Shown here: positions 1-7,341 of the stretch, in pieces
How the letters are laid out: each line of letters starts with the position of its first letter
Numbering within the stretch: the stretch's first letter is position 1
Origin: a virus
Virus record (IMG/VR): IMGVR_UViG_3300022687_000002
Coordinates: 1 to 48,227 of that record
Direction: 5' to 3' (one strand)
DNA length: 48,227 nucleotides
Notes under the pieces: generated by a model
What the model was told of the DNA's origin: nothing
The model's database searches: none
Seen by the model: only the letters and a program-made list of their open reading frames with translations
Translations under genes and position numbers: made by a program

Positions 1-21
1 TATAAGCCAGCCCGCTGGTCA

Positions 22-98
22 CGGAGTGTAGCGCAGCCTGGTAGCGCACGTCGTTCGGGACGACGGGGTCGCAGGTTCGAATCCTGCCACTCCGACCA
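22..98 (+). tRNA. tRNA-Pro (anticodon CGG), prophage attachment gene
   Basis: A complete 77-nt cloverleaf including an encoded CCA. The acceptor stem CGGAGTG pairs with CACTCCG, the anticodon loop TTCGGGA gives anticodon CGG, and the T loop is TTCGAAT. The 5' half is chromosomal. The 3' half from about position 52 is duplicated at 47313-47360, which marks this tRNA as the integration target. The 3' half now in the gene is most simply read as phage-supplied, so the phage restores a functional tRNA on integration. Confidence 0.97.
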
Positions 99-99
99 G
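52..99 (+). repeat. attL: phage-bacterium junction within tRNA-Pro
   Basis: Bases 52-99 match 47313-47360 at 45 of 48 positions. The first 20 bases (52-71) are identical to 47313-47332 and cover the anticodon loop and the 3' side of its stem, so strand exchange most likely occurs there. The three mismatches are all in the T stem and keep it paired. The integrase gene ends 62 bp away, as expected for a tRNA-integrating phage. Confidence 0.93.
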
Positions 100-136
100 C
101 TAAAACAATCACTTAGCAATTTGCCTGAATTCGCTG

Positions 137-152
137 CGGACCGATATCGGAC
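137..152. promoter_or_regulatory. Candidate left arm-type integrase/Xis site
   Basis: The 16-bp sequence CGGACCGATATCGGAC, built around the palindrome CCGATATCGG, occurs here between attL and the end of the integrase gene. It recurs exactly at 47213-47228 just inside attR. Two identical sites at the two inner ends of a prophage, within about 100 bp of each core, are what arm-type binding sites for integrase or an accessory factor look like. Binding is inferred. Confidence 0.6.
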
Positions 153-160
153 CGAAACGA

Positions 161-1192
161 TCAATAGGCGTCCGCTGCAGCCCCCTGGAAGCTCGGGTCA
201 TTGTGAAGGTAGGTGCGCTCGTATTCGGCCTCGGTCATGCCCAATGAGGCGGCCGCCTGGCCGGCAGGAACCTCGGCTTGAGCCAGCCAGGTTCCGCGTG
301 TGTGCCGCAAGATGTGCGGCGTCACATCCTCTCCCAAGCCTGCAGCCGCCCGGATGGTGCGGAACGCCTTGTGCGGCTTGACGATCGGCTCTCCCCTGAA
401 ATGAATGACATAAGGCAGCCCCTGGTCTGCTTCTCTCCATAGCCTCAAGAACCGCATCAGGCGCTTCGGGATGCGAACCGGCGTCTTGCGCTTGTTGTGC
501 GCCACGCGCTCGCCCGTCGCCTTCCGGTGCATGATGCCGGCCTCCATGTCGATCCATCCGCCCATGGTGTTGGCACGCCATTGCAAATTGAGCATGGCTG
601 ACAACCGGGTGCCGGTATAGACGCCGATCAGGATCAGGCGAACCAGGTGGTCGCACTTGTCGGTGCGGCGGGCAGCGCGGAGCAGCGCAGCGACCTCGGA
701 GCGTGTCAACCAGCGCTCACGCGGCAGGCTCTTGTCTGGCAGAGTGATGGTGGGGAGAACCGAAAGGCCGTATTCGGCGTGGTAGTAGCGCACCGCAGCG
801 CGGAGTGTTTCGAGATCCCGGCGAGCGCCGGCCTCGGTGCCGCGGTGCTTGGCGTACTCTCTGCAGAGCCGTCCTCGGATGTCTGAAACTGGCCGATGGC
901 CCATGTAGGCATTGAGTCGGGCGATCTCGGCCTTCGCCTTGTCCTGCACCTTGAGCCGATCAACGCGCTCCTGCAGGTAGACAATCAGCGTGTCGGCAAT
1001 CGTTATCTGATCGGCACGACCTGCGCCTGGCGGCTGGTATTGGGCTGCGAGGTGCGCTTCGAGGGCGGCTTGCGCCCCTTCAACATCGTGCTCAGCGCAT
1101 TCTGTGGGGATACGGGCTGCCCCTGCCTTGATGAACCATGTCCCGGTGTCTGGTCGGAGCCAGAGTCTTGGAGGCTTTGCTCGACGCGGCAT
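161..1192 (-). CDS. int: Tyrosine recombinase (phage integrase)
   Basis: A 343-aa site-specific recombinase that should integrate and excise the prophage at tRNA-Pro. An N-terminal arm-binding and core-binding part (to about residue 155) precedes the catalytic domain. Visible active-site residues are Arg196 in TGTR, His293 and Arg296 in HILRH, and the nucleophile, probably Tyr328 in ERTYLH. The usual LGH motif reads LGM (residues 317-319), so the second histidine is replaced. Its 3' end faces attL. Its first 190 nt overlap the excisionase-like gene in another frame. The N-terminal [13 protein letters not shown] is typical of this integrase type, which supports the long start. Confidence 0.96.
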   Translation of the reverse strand: MPRRAKPPRLWLRPDTGTWFIKAGAARIPTECAEHDVEGAQAALEAHLAAQYQPPGAGRADQITIADTLIVYLQERVDRLKVQDKAKAEIARLNAYMGHRPVSDIRGRLCREYAKHRGTEAGARRDLETLRAAVRYYHAEYGLSVLPTITLPDKSLPRERWLTRSEVAALLRAARRTDKCDHLVRLILIGVYTGTRLSAMLNLQWRANTMGGWIDMEAGIMHRKATGERVAHNKRKTPVRIPKRLMRFLRLWREADQGLPYVIHFRGEPIVKPHKAFRTIRAAAGLGEDVTPHILRHTRGTWLAQAEVPAGQAAASLGMTEAEYERTYLHNDPSFQGAAADAY

Positions 1193-1371
1193 TTTTCGAT
1201 CATCCTCTTGATGGCGCCGCCGGTCACGAAGTCCTTTCGGGCGATCTGTGTGATCTCAAGATTGCCTTTTCTTGCTTCGGTGCGCAATGCTGATGGCGTG
1301 ATCGCGCCGTTGAAGAAAATCCTGCATGCCTCTTTCAGCTTCAAAGGCAGATCATCGTTGATGTCCGCCAT
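1003..1371 (-). CDS. Excisionase-like small DNA-binding protein
   Basis: A 122-aa protein directly upstream of, and overlapping, the integrase gene. Residues about 8-50 (PLKLKEACRIFFNG onward) have the look of an AlpA/Xis-type winged helix that recognises DNA through a short basic helix. The C-terminal 60 residues are polar, low in structure and encoded in DNA that also encodes the integrase N-terminus. It starts 3 nt after the beta-clamp stop codon, so the two are probably translated from one message. The role in excision is inferred from position and fold, not from a diagnostic motif. Confidence 0.7.
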   Translation of the reverse strand: MADINDDLPLKLKEACRIFFNGAITPSALRTEARKGNLEITQIARKDFVTGGAIKRMIEKCRVEQSLQDSGSDQTPGHGSSRQGQPVSPQNALSTMLKGRKPPSKRTSQPNTSRQAQVVPIR

Positions 1372-1374
1372 CGC

Positions 1375-2523
1375 TCACACCCTCATGGGCATGAGGACGA
1401 AGGTCATGTCGATCTCGTCGTCATCGCTGTGGGCAGGGGTGAAGCGGGCAGGGGTGCCGCCGTCGCCAAGGGCCACGTGCGCCTGGCCGCTCATGTGGGA
1501 GAGCATCTCGCCCAGATATTTCGAGTTGAAGCCGATGGTCACATCGTTGCCGTCCTCGGCGTTCACAGCCACATCCTCCTGGCCGTCGCCGGCGTCGGGG
1601 TTTGTGACCAGCATCTCGAGCGTGTCCCGCCCCCAGATCATCTTCACCGCGCGGCCGCGATCGGACGAGATGGTCGACACCCGGTCCGCTGCGGTCATCA
1701 GTGTCGCCACATCAAAGCTCCAGCGGTTGGGATTGCCCTCGGGGATCACGCGGGCATAGTCGGGGAAGGTGCCGTCGATCAGTTTTGAGCTGATGCGCAG
1801 CGCGCCAAGCTCGAAGCGGATCATCGCCTCGCTCACGGCAATGGTCAGCATCGCCTGGCTGTCAGCTGCGGACAGCGCTGTCCGCAGGATCTTCACCGTC
1901 TTGCGCGGGATGATGACGCCGGGCATGTCCTGCGCGCCATCAGGCGCGGCATAGATCGCACGGGCCAGCCGGTGGCCATCGGTCGCCACCGTGATCAGCT
2001 GATCGCCCAGGCAGTGGATGAAAACGCCGTTCAGATAATACCGGGTTTCCTCGGTGGAGATCGCGAATTGAACGGCCGCCAGCTGCGCGGCGAATTTTGT
2101 GGCCGGGATCTCGAATGTGGCCGTGGCCTCGCTCTTTTCCACCAGCCTTGGCCAGTCTTCTCCGGGCAGGGTCTGGAGCGTGAAGCGCGAGCGGCCGGAG
2201 GCGACGATCATCTGCCCGCCGCGGCTGGCCTGGCGCAGGCTCACGTCGGCCTTGGCCGGAAGCTTGCGCAGGATGTCGCCCAGAAGGGCCGCCGGCACGG
2301 TCAGCCCTTCGGCCTCCATGGCGTCAAAGCCGGTGCCGCTGTCGACCGATGTCATCACGTCAAGGTCGGTGCCCGCCACGCAAACCGTGCCCGCATCGCT
2401 GCCATCCAGCAGGAGGTTTGAAAGCACGGGAGTGGTGTTGCGGCGCTCCACCGGCTGCCCTGCGGTTTCCACTGCCGAGAGCAGTATCTCGCGCGAGGCG
2501 TTGAGTGAGAATGTGTCGGCCAT
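1375..2523 (-). CDS. dnaN: DNA polymerase III beta subunit (sliding clamp), phage-encoded
   Basis: A 382-aa clamp, near the usual 366-375 aa of bacterial DnaN. Three-domain clamp landmarks are visible: RNTTPVLSNLLLDG near the N-terminus, TEETRYYLNGVF and ATDGHRLA in the middle, IPRKTVKIL at the domain 2/3 boundary, and the C-terminal VLMPMRV, equivalent to the MPMR(L) end that helps form the binding pocket. The start at 2523 is preferred over 2529 because the AAGGA site lies 7 nt before it. It should load onto DNA at phage forks and recruit host polymerase III. It is in the early leftward operon with SSB. Confidence 0.95.
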   Translation of the reverse strand: MADTFSLNASREILLSAVETAGQPVERRNTTPVLSNLLLDGSDAGTVCVAGTDLDVMTSVDSGTGFDAMEAEGLTVPAALLGDILRKLPAKADVSLRQASRGGQMIVASGRSRFTLQTLPGEDWPRLVEKSEATATFEIPATKFAAQLAAVQFAISTEETRYYLNGVFIHCLGDQLITVATDGHRLARAIYAAPDGAQDMPGVIIPRKTVKILRTALSAADSQAMLTIAVSEAMIRFELGALRISSKLIDGTFPDYARVIPEGNPNRWSFDVATLMTAADRVSTISSDRGRAVKMIWGRDTLEMLVTNPDAGDGQEDVAVNAEDGNDVTIGFNSKYLGEMLSHMSGQAHVALGDGGTPARFTPAHSDDDEIDMTFVLMPMRV

Positions 2524-2607
2524 GGTCATGTCCTTCGAAAATGGGTGGCCCGCGCGGGGTGCTTGGGAGGAGGGGCCCCGCGCGGGGCTTTGCGCCTGTG
2601 GAGGAGG

Positions 2608-3546
2608 TCAGGCGTTTTCGGGTTTGCCGATGAAGCCGGGCAGTGCGGTGGCGGTCGTCGCGGCCTCATAGTCCTCGGTCACCCTCTCGGTCACCGCCAC
2701 GTCGGGGCGGTAGATCTGATAGAACCAGCTGGTCGAGCCTTCGCGCACCCGGTAGCGCAGCCGCACCGGAACGCGCTGGGCCTCACCCATGTGGAACAGC
2801 GGAATCTGCAGCATGAACAGCCCCGGCACCTTCAGCTTCTTGCCGTCGGCGCCCTGGTGCACCTCGTCCCAGACGATCTCGCCCTCGCCTGATTGCAGCA
2901 CCACCGAGGAAACAGCCTTCGATGCCACGTGAACGGCCAGGCCGCGAGACAGCGCCACCAGCTCGGAGGGGGTGGCGATCTTGGTGGCGAACTTCGCTTC
3001 GAAGTCGCTCACCTCCATCACTTCGGGCGATGACAGGTCGGCAATGTTGTCCTCGATGAACTGGGCAAAATCGGACTGGCCCATCGGCTTGCCGTTCATT
3101 GCCACCCATGTTTTCCACTGGTCGGACAGCGGAAAGGCATAATGGATGCGGTGCTTGAGCCATTGCGCATCGGTGCCCTCGGCGCTGTGATAGTCGACGA
3201 TGGTGGTCAGAGCCGGCGCTTTCCAGTCGGTGTTGGCAAAGATCACGCTGTCGGCCGTCTTGTGCCGGTTGGTCAGGTCGACAAACGATGTCAGCGTGTC
3301 CACCGCTGCGGTGCCGGTCTTGCGCTCAGGGTGCAGTCGCCATTCCTCAGCCAGCCTCTTGATGCTCGAGAATTCCGGGTTCTCGCCGTGCAGCTTCGCG
3401 ATCGGCACGCTCTCGGGCAAGCCCTTGCCGGAAAGCTTGAGCTCGGCGATCTCGACGCCGGCGGCTTCGCGCGCCAACTTTGCCCAGGCCTCGATTTCGG
3501 CGGCTGCGGAAGCCGGATCTGCTGGTTTCGTATCAGTCTTGGTCAT
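2608..3546 (-). CDS. DUF2303 family protein (YfdQ-like)
   Basis: A 312-aa phage protein of the DUF2303 (YfdQ) family. Characteristic stretches include NTDWKAPALTTIVDYH, HRIHYAFPLSDQWKTW and the RLRYRVREGSTSWFYQIYRP region near the C-terminus. The biochemical function is unknown. In prophages it sits among early recombination and replication genes, as here between the clamp and SSB. A start at 3546 is chosen because AAAGGA lies 8 nt upstream; the in-frame ATG at 3552 would be too close to it. Confidence 0.88.
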   Translation of the reverse strand: MTKTDTKPADPASAAAEIEAWAKLAREAAGVEIAELKLSGKGLPESVPIAKLHGENPEFSSIKRLAEEWRLHPERKTGTAAVDTLTSFVDLTNRHKTADSVIFANTDWKAPALTTIVDYHSAEGTDAQWLKHRIHYAFPLSDQWKTWVAMNGKPMGQSDFAQFIEDNIADLSSPEVMEVSDFEAKFATKIATPSELVALSRGLAVHVASKAVSSVVLQSGEGEIVWDEVHQGADGKKLKVPGLFMLQIPLFHMGEAQRVPVRLRYRVREGSTSWFYQIYRPDVAVTERVTEDYEAATTATALPGFIGKPENA

Positions 3547-3571
3547 AATCATGGTCCTTTGGTAGGGCTGC

Positions 3572-3922
3572 TTAAACGGCGGGTTCGGCAGTGCGCGCCT
3601 TGGTGTCGCGCGGGCCGGTGAACATGTCGGTCTGCTGTGGATGCTCGGTCGAGAGCGTGCCCTCCTCGGTGATCCAGTAGAAGGTGCGAGCGCGCGGGCG
3701 CTTTGGCGTTTTCGATTTGATCTCCGAGGAGATTGTCACCGCGCCGTTCTCGGCCGTCAGGATGATCTTGAGATCAACCTCGCCCTTGAACGTCTTCTTC
3801 ACGTCCTCGGTGGACATGGTGTGCAGCTCGCGCAGCACGGTGGAAAGCTCTGCGCTGACAGAGCGGTTGAGTTCACCGCCCTCAAGTGCGCCGAGCAGGA
3901 TGGATGCTTCGCGGATTTGCAT
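3572..3922 (-). CDS. Conserved phage early protein, unknown function
   Basis: A 116-aa soluble protein starting MQIREASILLGALEGG. The N-terminal half is helical and acidic. The C-terminal half is rich in beta-strand-like segments (GEVDLKIILTAENGAVTISSEIK) and ends in a basic and polar tail. AAGGA lies about 8 nt before the ATG at 3922; the reading frame is open further upstream but there is no ribosome site for that. It lies between the DUF2303 gene and ssb in the same operon, suggesting a role in early DNA metabolism. No family with known activity is recognised. Confidence 0.75.
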   Translation of the reverse strand: MQIREASILLGALEGGELNRSVSAELSTVLRELHTMSTEDVKKTFKGEVDLKIILTAENGAVTISSEIKSKTPKRPRARTFYWITEEGTLSTEHPQQTDMFTGPRDTKARTAEPAV

Positions 3923-3993
3923 GGGATTGTTCCTTGCTCTGGTTGTCCGAAAGTCTTGCGCTTCGCTGTGCTCACGCGCGCTTCCGGGGTTGG

Positions 3994-4497
3994 TCAAAAC
4001 GGAATGTCGTCATCGAGGTCGCGGCTCATCGGAGCCGCTCCGCCATTGTTCTGGCCACTCGTGCCTGACGATGGCCCGTGTGCCCGATCGGCATCGTGGC
4101 CATAGTCTTCGGGCCCGTTGCCGCCGGGCTTGTAGCCGGAGCCCTTGGCGCTATCGAGCATCTCAAGCCTGCCGCCAAAGCCCTGCAGCACCACCTCGGT
4201 GGCGTAGCGGTCCTGGCCGGACTGGTCCTGCCATTTGCGGGTCTGGAGCTGGCCCTCGAGATAGACCTTCGAGCCCTTCTTGAGGTAATTCTCGGCCACC
4301 TTGGCGAGCCCCTCGTTGAAGATCACCACGCGGTGCCATTCGGTTTTCTCGCGGCGCTCGCCGGTTGATTTGTCGCGCCAGTTTTCCGATGTCGCCACCG
4401 AGAGGTTGACGATCGGGCGTCCATCCTGGGTGTGGCGGATGTCGGGATCCGCGCCCAGATTGCCGACCAGAATCACCTTGTTGACTGATCCGGCCAT
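3994..4497 (-). CDS. ssb: Single-stranded DNA-binding protein
   Basis: A 167-aa SSB with an OB fold in residues 1-110 ([49 protein letters not shown]), a glycine- and asparagine-rich linker, and the acidic tip DLDDDIPF that binds partner proteins in bacterial SSBs. The GGAGG site 7 nt upstream fixes the start at 4497, one base after the upstream stop. It would coat phage single-stranded DNA during replication and recombination. The intact tip implies it can recruit host repair and replication proteins. Confidence 0.97.
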   Translation of the reverse strand: MAGSVNKVILVGNLGADPDIRHTQDGRPIVNLSVATSENWRDKSTGERREKTEWHRVVIFNEGLAKVAENYLKKGSKVYLEGQLQTRKWQDQSGQDRYATEVVLQGFGGRLEMLDSAKGSGYKPGGNGPEDYGHDADRAHGPSSGTSGQNNGGAAPMSRDLDDDIPF

Positions 4498-4498
4498 G

Positions 4499-4741
4499 TC
4501 AGACCTCCACGCCGAGTTCGCGCAGTTTCTCGTCAAGTTCTTCGATTTCGGCTCGGGTGGCCTCGGTCGCTTTCTCACGAAGCCCGGCCAGAGTGCCGGT
4601 GCTGAAAAGGAGTTCTGTGGCGGTGCCGCCGCTGCCGAGCACCAGTCGCAACGGTTCCTTGGCCAGCCGTGACGCGCGCTGAGCCGCGTTGTTGCGCTTT
4701 TCTGCCAGCACGCAAATGGTTTCGATGTCGTCGAGTTTCAC
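4499..4741 (-). CDS. Small coiled-coil phage protein with GTG start
   Basis: An 80-aa protein, [20 protein letters not shown] at its N-terminus, with a charged C-terminal helix ([23 protein letters not shown]) that probably forms a coiled coil. The GTG at 4741 is preferred: GAGGAG lies 6-7 nt upstream and overlaps the stop codon of the HD-hydrolase gene, implying translational coupling. ATG codons further upstream (4771-4798) would overlap the neighbour by up to 47 nt. Function unknown; it precedes ssb in the early operon. Confidence 0.7.
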   Translation of the reverse strand: MKLDDIETICVLAEKRNNAAQRASRLAKEPLRLVLGSGGTATELLFSTGTLAGLREKATEATRAEIEELDEKLRELGVEV

Positions 4742-4751
4742 TTTGCTCTCC

Positions 4752-5444
4752 TCACGAATTGCGCGCCACATGGGCGGCATGGATGGCGGCTTGCTCATGG
4801 ATGCGATCTTCGCCGATCAGCCGTTTTGCTGCCTCGATGAAGCGCTCCTCGGCCTTCATCGGCGCCCAGGGCTTGATGCCGCCCTTGAGGCGCAGCGTCT
4901 TGGTGTGAGCGACGGGAATGGCCTGCACCTTCGCCGCCGGGCCGAACAGCGCCACCATCTCGGCGTTGCACATGCGGCGGTCGAAATTGTCGACATGCGC
5001 CTGCTCGAATTCGTTGGGCAGTCCGAGGGCGGCGGCGATCCACCCGGCTTCGCGCCATTTGTCCTTGATGTGGCCCCAGAAATCTCGGCAGGCCAGCCCG
5101 GTCTGGTTGTCGCAGTGGTGCATCAACGTGAGCACCAGCAGCCGCTGCGCCGGCGTCGGCTTGTCGCCCAGCAGATGCTCCTCGCCGTCATGCAGCAGGA
5201 AGAACGCCGCCAGCCGGGCGTCGCCGGTCTCGTTCAGGATCCCCTCCGCGCCCATAACCGAGTGCTGCGCCACCGAATAGGCGATGCCGGGGTTAGAGCC
5301 GTTAAACCGGGCAATCTTCGAGAGGCCATTGGCCATCGCGAAAAAACAGATCTCGGCTGGGTCCGGTGCAGCCAGGTCGCGCACCGAGCCATCGGGGCGG
5401 AATGAACAGACAGGCGAGGGTGCAAGGCGCAAAATCTCGTTCAT
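4752..5444 (-). CDS. HD-superfamily phosphohydrolase
   Basis: A 230-aa metal-dependent hydrolase of the HD superfamily. His61 in YSVAQHSV, the His85-Asp86 pair in LLHDGEEHLLGD and the TPAQ segment after it match the phage and YfbR-like nucleotidase arrangement H...HD...D. Such enzymes remove phosphate from deoxynucleoside monophosphates or related substrates, so a role in nucleotide pool control during phage replication is likely; the substrate is inferred. Its start overlaps the preceding stop by 4 nt and its stop overlaps the ribosome site of the next gene. Confidence 0.82.
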   Translation of the reverse strand: MNEILRLAPSPVCSFRPDGSVRDLAAPDPAEICFFAMANGLSKIARFNGSNPGIAYSVAQHSVMGAEGILNETGDARLAAFFLLHDGEEHLLGDKPTPAQRLLVLTLMHHCDNQTGLACRDFWGHIKDKWREAGWIAAALGLPNEFEQAHVDNFDRRMCNAEMVALFGPAAKVQAIPVAHTKTLRLKGGIKPWAPMKAEERFIEAAKRLIGEDRIHEQAAIHAAHVARNS

Positions 5445-5800
5445 GGTTTTGCCTCGAGCGATGCGCCGCTGTCGTCATTGGCTACGGGTCCATTGGTGGC
5501 CCGCAGATAGGTCTCCACGGCCTGTTCGCAGTATCCCGCGCGGGTGAGATCAGCCATGTCGGCATAGCCACGGGTCTGGCGCGCCGTATCAATGATCTGG
5601 CGCATGTCGTCGCGCATGGCCGCCCAGAGCCGCTGCGCGTGGACAAGCCAGCGCTTGTCGCTCCCAAAGGCAAAGCGGCAGGCATCCTCGCGGGCGTTGC
5701 GCGCAGCATCGTCGGAACCGGCTTCCACCGTCTCGGCAAAGCTGCGGGCGTTGGCGGTGTCCGAGGTGACCGGGATGAATGTGTGGGAGAAGTCGGTCAT
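5441..5800 (-). CDS. Early-operon protein of unknown function
   Basis: A 119-aa acidic, mainly helical protein starting MTDFSHTFIPVTSDTANARS. The ATG at 5800 has a GAGGG site about 10 nt upstream; an earlier ATG at 5845 would overlap the next upstream small gene. The 4-nt overlap with the HD hydrolase suggests coupled translation. It has no membrane segments and no metal motifs. No family is recognised. Confidence 0.65.
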   Translation of the reverse strand: MTDFSHTFIPVTSDTANARSFAETVEAGSDDAARNAREDACRFAFGSDKRWLVHAQRLWAAMRDDMRQIIDTARQTRGYADMADLTRAGYCEQAVETYLRATNGPVANDDSGASLEAKP

Positions 5801-5804
5801 GCGC

Positions 5805-5915
5805 TCATGCCCTCGCAAGAAGTTTTGCGGCCACACCTGTGGCAATGGTGAGCGCGATCGCTGCGATCAAGGCGCGATCGGCAGGGCTCAGTGTCTGGCC
5901 TGTGCGACGAGCCAT
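5805..5915 (-). CDS. Small single-pass membrane protein
   Basis: A 36-aa ORF: a basic, polar N-terminus (MARRTGQTLSPADR), then one hydrophobic helix ALIAAIALTIATGVAAKLL. GAGGG lies 7 nt before the ATG, and its stop is 4 nt before the next start. Good spacing and a clean transmembrane helix support it as a real gene in spite of its size. Function unknown. Confidence 0.55.
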   Translation of the reverse strand: MARRTGQTLSPADRALIAAIALTIATGVAAKLLARA

Positions 5916-5917
5916 CC

Positions 5918-6100
5918 TCACACCCTCGCAATTTCGTGCTGGTGCGCGCCTATTTCGAGAGCGCGGATGGTGAGGCCTGCCACTGACAGCATCAGCGCGA
6001 CGGCAAGGCTTGCCAGCAAGATGCGCTCCACCCACGACACCGGAGCCCGCTTGAGCGCTTCCATGCGCGTGCCGTCGATGGTGGTGAGGGTGGTATCCAT
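5918..6100 (-). CDS. Small membrane protein, first gene of the leftward operon
   Basis: A 60-aa protein with one predicted transmembrane helix at about residues 26-45 (RILLASLAVALMLSVAGLTI) between a polar N-terminus and a short C-terminal tail. It ends 2 nt before the next small membrane-protein gene. The ribosome site is weak (AAGG about 10 nt upstream). Two adjacent tiny membrane proteins at the head of an early operon could act on the host envelope, but that is only inference. Confidence 0.55.
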   Translation of the reverse strand: MDTTLTTIDGTRMEALKRAPVSWVERILLASLAVALMLSVAGLTIRALEIGAHQHEIARV

Positions 6101-6172
6101 AGCGAGAGCCTTTTTCTTGACACACGTTTCCGGCGCGGCAGAATGGCGTTTTGCAACCGGAAGAGTGATGGA

Positions 6173-6499
6173 ATGAAACGGATGATGATTGTGGCAGCCG
6201 CCTTGCCGCTGCTGCTCGGCCCGGCTCTGGCGCAAGAGCGGCAGCTGGGTCGATCCGGGATGAGCAATGTCTTCGTCTGGAAGGACAGCGAAGCCCACAG
6301 TGAGGCGATCAGCCTCATTCAGGCGGGGGTCAACTCCACAAATCCAGCCCTGATCATGCGGCTTCTCTCTTGCATCGCTACGCCGGGAGACAAGGCTGTC
6401 GTGGTTGATGGAGGGTTCTTCTCCAGCACCGTTCTGGTGACCAGCGGCAAGCAGGCTGGGTGCCGGGGTGTCATCGCAAATGAGGACCTGGGTAGATAG
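6173..6499 (+). CDS. Small exported protein (signal peptide)
   Basis: A 108-aa product starting MKRMMIVAAALPLLLGPALA, a clear Sec signal peptide with cleavage after ALA. The mature part has two cysteines (LLSCIATPGD and KQAGCRGV) that may form a disulfide in the periplasm. It is transcribed against the leftward operon and lies in the antisense of that operon's leader, so it is probably a lysogenic-conversion gene or moron expressed from its own promoter. No family is recognised. Confidence 0.68.
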   Translation: MKRMMIVAAALPLLLGPALAQERQLGRSGMSNVFVWKDSEAHSEAISLIQAGVNSTNPALIMRLLSCIATPGDKAVVVDGGFFSSTVLVTSGKQAGCRGVIANEDLGR

Positions 6500-6575
6500 G
6501 TGCTTTGTGGGGCGCATCTGATTGGGCAAGGGCACTGAAGATCTCCAAACCGGTGCAATCTGGTGGGTGATCTAA

Positions 6576-6605
6576 AATATGGCGAATATCGCTATAATAT
6601 GTCAA
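6576..6605 (-). promoter_or_regulatory. PL-like leftward promoter overlapping an operator
   Basis: On the minus strand a consensus -35 TTGACA (6605-6600) is followed after 18 nt by CATATT (6581-6576), with operator 6579-6595 between and over the -10. The layout copies the rightward promoter at 7989-8019. It would drive the leftward operon whose first gene starts at 6100, with a leader of about 470 nt antisense to the exported-protein gene. Confidence 0.6.
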
Positions 6606-6630
6606 GCCATAATATAGCGAATATCGCTAT
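6579..6630. promoter_or_regulatory. OL-like cluster: two 17-bp repressor operators
   Basis: Two palindromes with 7-bp arms and a 3-bp spacer: ATGGCGA-ATA-TCGCTAT at 6579-6595 (one arm mismatch) and ATAGCGA-ATA-TCGCTAT at 6614-6630 (perfect). Their centres are 35 bp apart. The first is identical to the operator at 8000-8016 beside the Cro-like gene, so the S24 repressor and/or Cro presumably bind both clusters. Confidence 0.78.
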
Positions 6631-6690
6631 TATCTGGAAAAGCCTCTGTTGATACCATTTGGCGTCAACGCCAAAACAGGCTCAAAACAG

Positions 6691-7341
6691 ATGCTTAAAT
6701 TCCAAGTTAAGGGGTCAGCTGCAAAGCCGTATCAAGTGACGGCGGAGGGTGTTGGGCGCGACCTGCGGATGTATTGCACGTGTCCGGCTGGCGACCGCGG
6801 CGGCCAGTTTTGCAAACACGTTGCAGCTCTGCTTGTTGGCGATATTTCCAGCCTTGTGTCGTCGTCGCAGGATGTCGAACGACTTCGACGGATCGCCGAG
6901 GGAAGCCCTCTGATTGGTAGAGCATTGCAGCACGTCCCGCGTGCTGCCAAGAGACCGGCAATCCACGGATATCCGGATCTCGAGTCGGTTGCGCGAGGGC
7001 TTGGCGACCGCCTGCGCGCACTTGGTTGGCACGTTGAGTGGGGCGCGACGGGTGTCGATGCCAACGAGTTGGTGGGACTCTACAAGGTTACCAAGGGTGG
7101 GAAGCAGAGAAAGTGGCCCGCTGTTTCGATAGAGTATGAGGAGTATGTCTACACCATGGTTGCTCAGCCAGATGGATCGATCGAAGCGGTGCGGGAGGAG
7201 CGAAGATCGAGACCCTGGGTCGTTCGAGGGCAGAAGACTGTTACTTTCGGAAGTCTTGATCGTGCGCTGCCAATTTTTATTGAGGCGGCCGAGGCTTTGG
7301 CACCTATTCCGGACGGAATGAGTAGACCACTCGGCCAATAA
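6691..7341 (+). CDS. SWIM zinc-finger protein
   Basis: A 216-aa protein with a SWIM-type zinc motif near the N-terminus: Cys29, Cys31, Cys41 and His43 in the CxCx9CxH pattern, preceded by a strand-rich segment (MLKFQVKGSAAKPYQVT) usual for SWIM domains. The rest has no recognised domain. SWIM domains bind DNA or proteins. It lies between the two operator clusters and is convergent with the repressor gene, overlapping its end by 38 nt; this is the place where lambdoid phages carry exclusion genes. A TTG start at 6649 is possible, but the ATG fits the domain's usual beginning. Confidence 0.75.
   Translation: MLKFQVKGSAAKPYQVTAEGVGRDLRMYCTCPAGDRGGQFCKHVAALLVGDISSLVSSSQDVERLRRIAEGSPLIGRALQHVPRAAKRPAIHGYPDLESVARGLGDRLRALGWHVEWGATGVDANELVGLYKVTKGGKQRKWPAVSIEYEEYVYTMVAQPDGSIEAVREERRSRPWVVRGQKTVTFGSLDRALPIFIEAAEALAPIPDGMSRPLGQ

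Noticed and set aside
6319-6558. 79-aa minus-strand ORF as first gene behind the PL-like promoter
   Set aside because: Composition is shadow-like and it lacks a ribosome site; the signal-peptide gene on the other strand is better supported.
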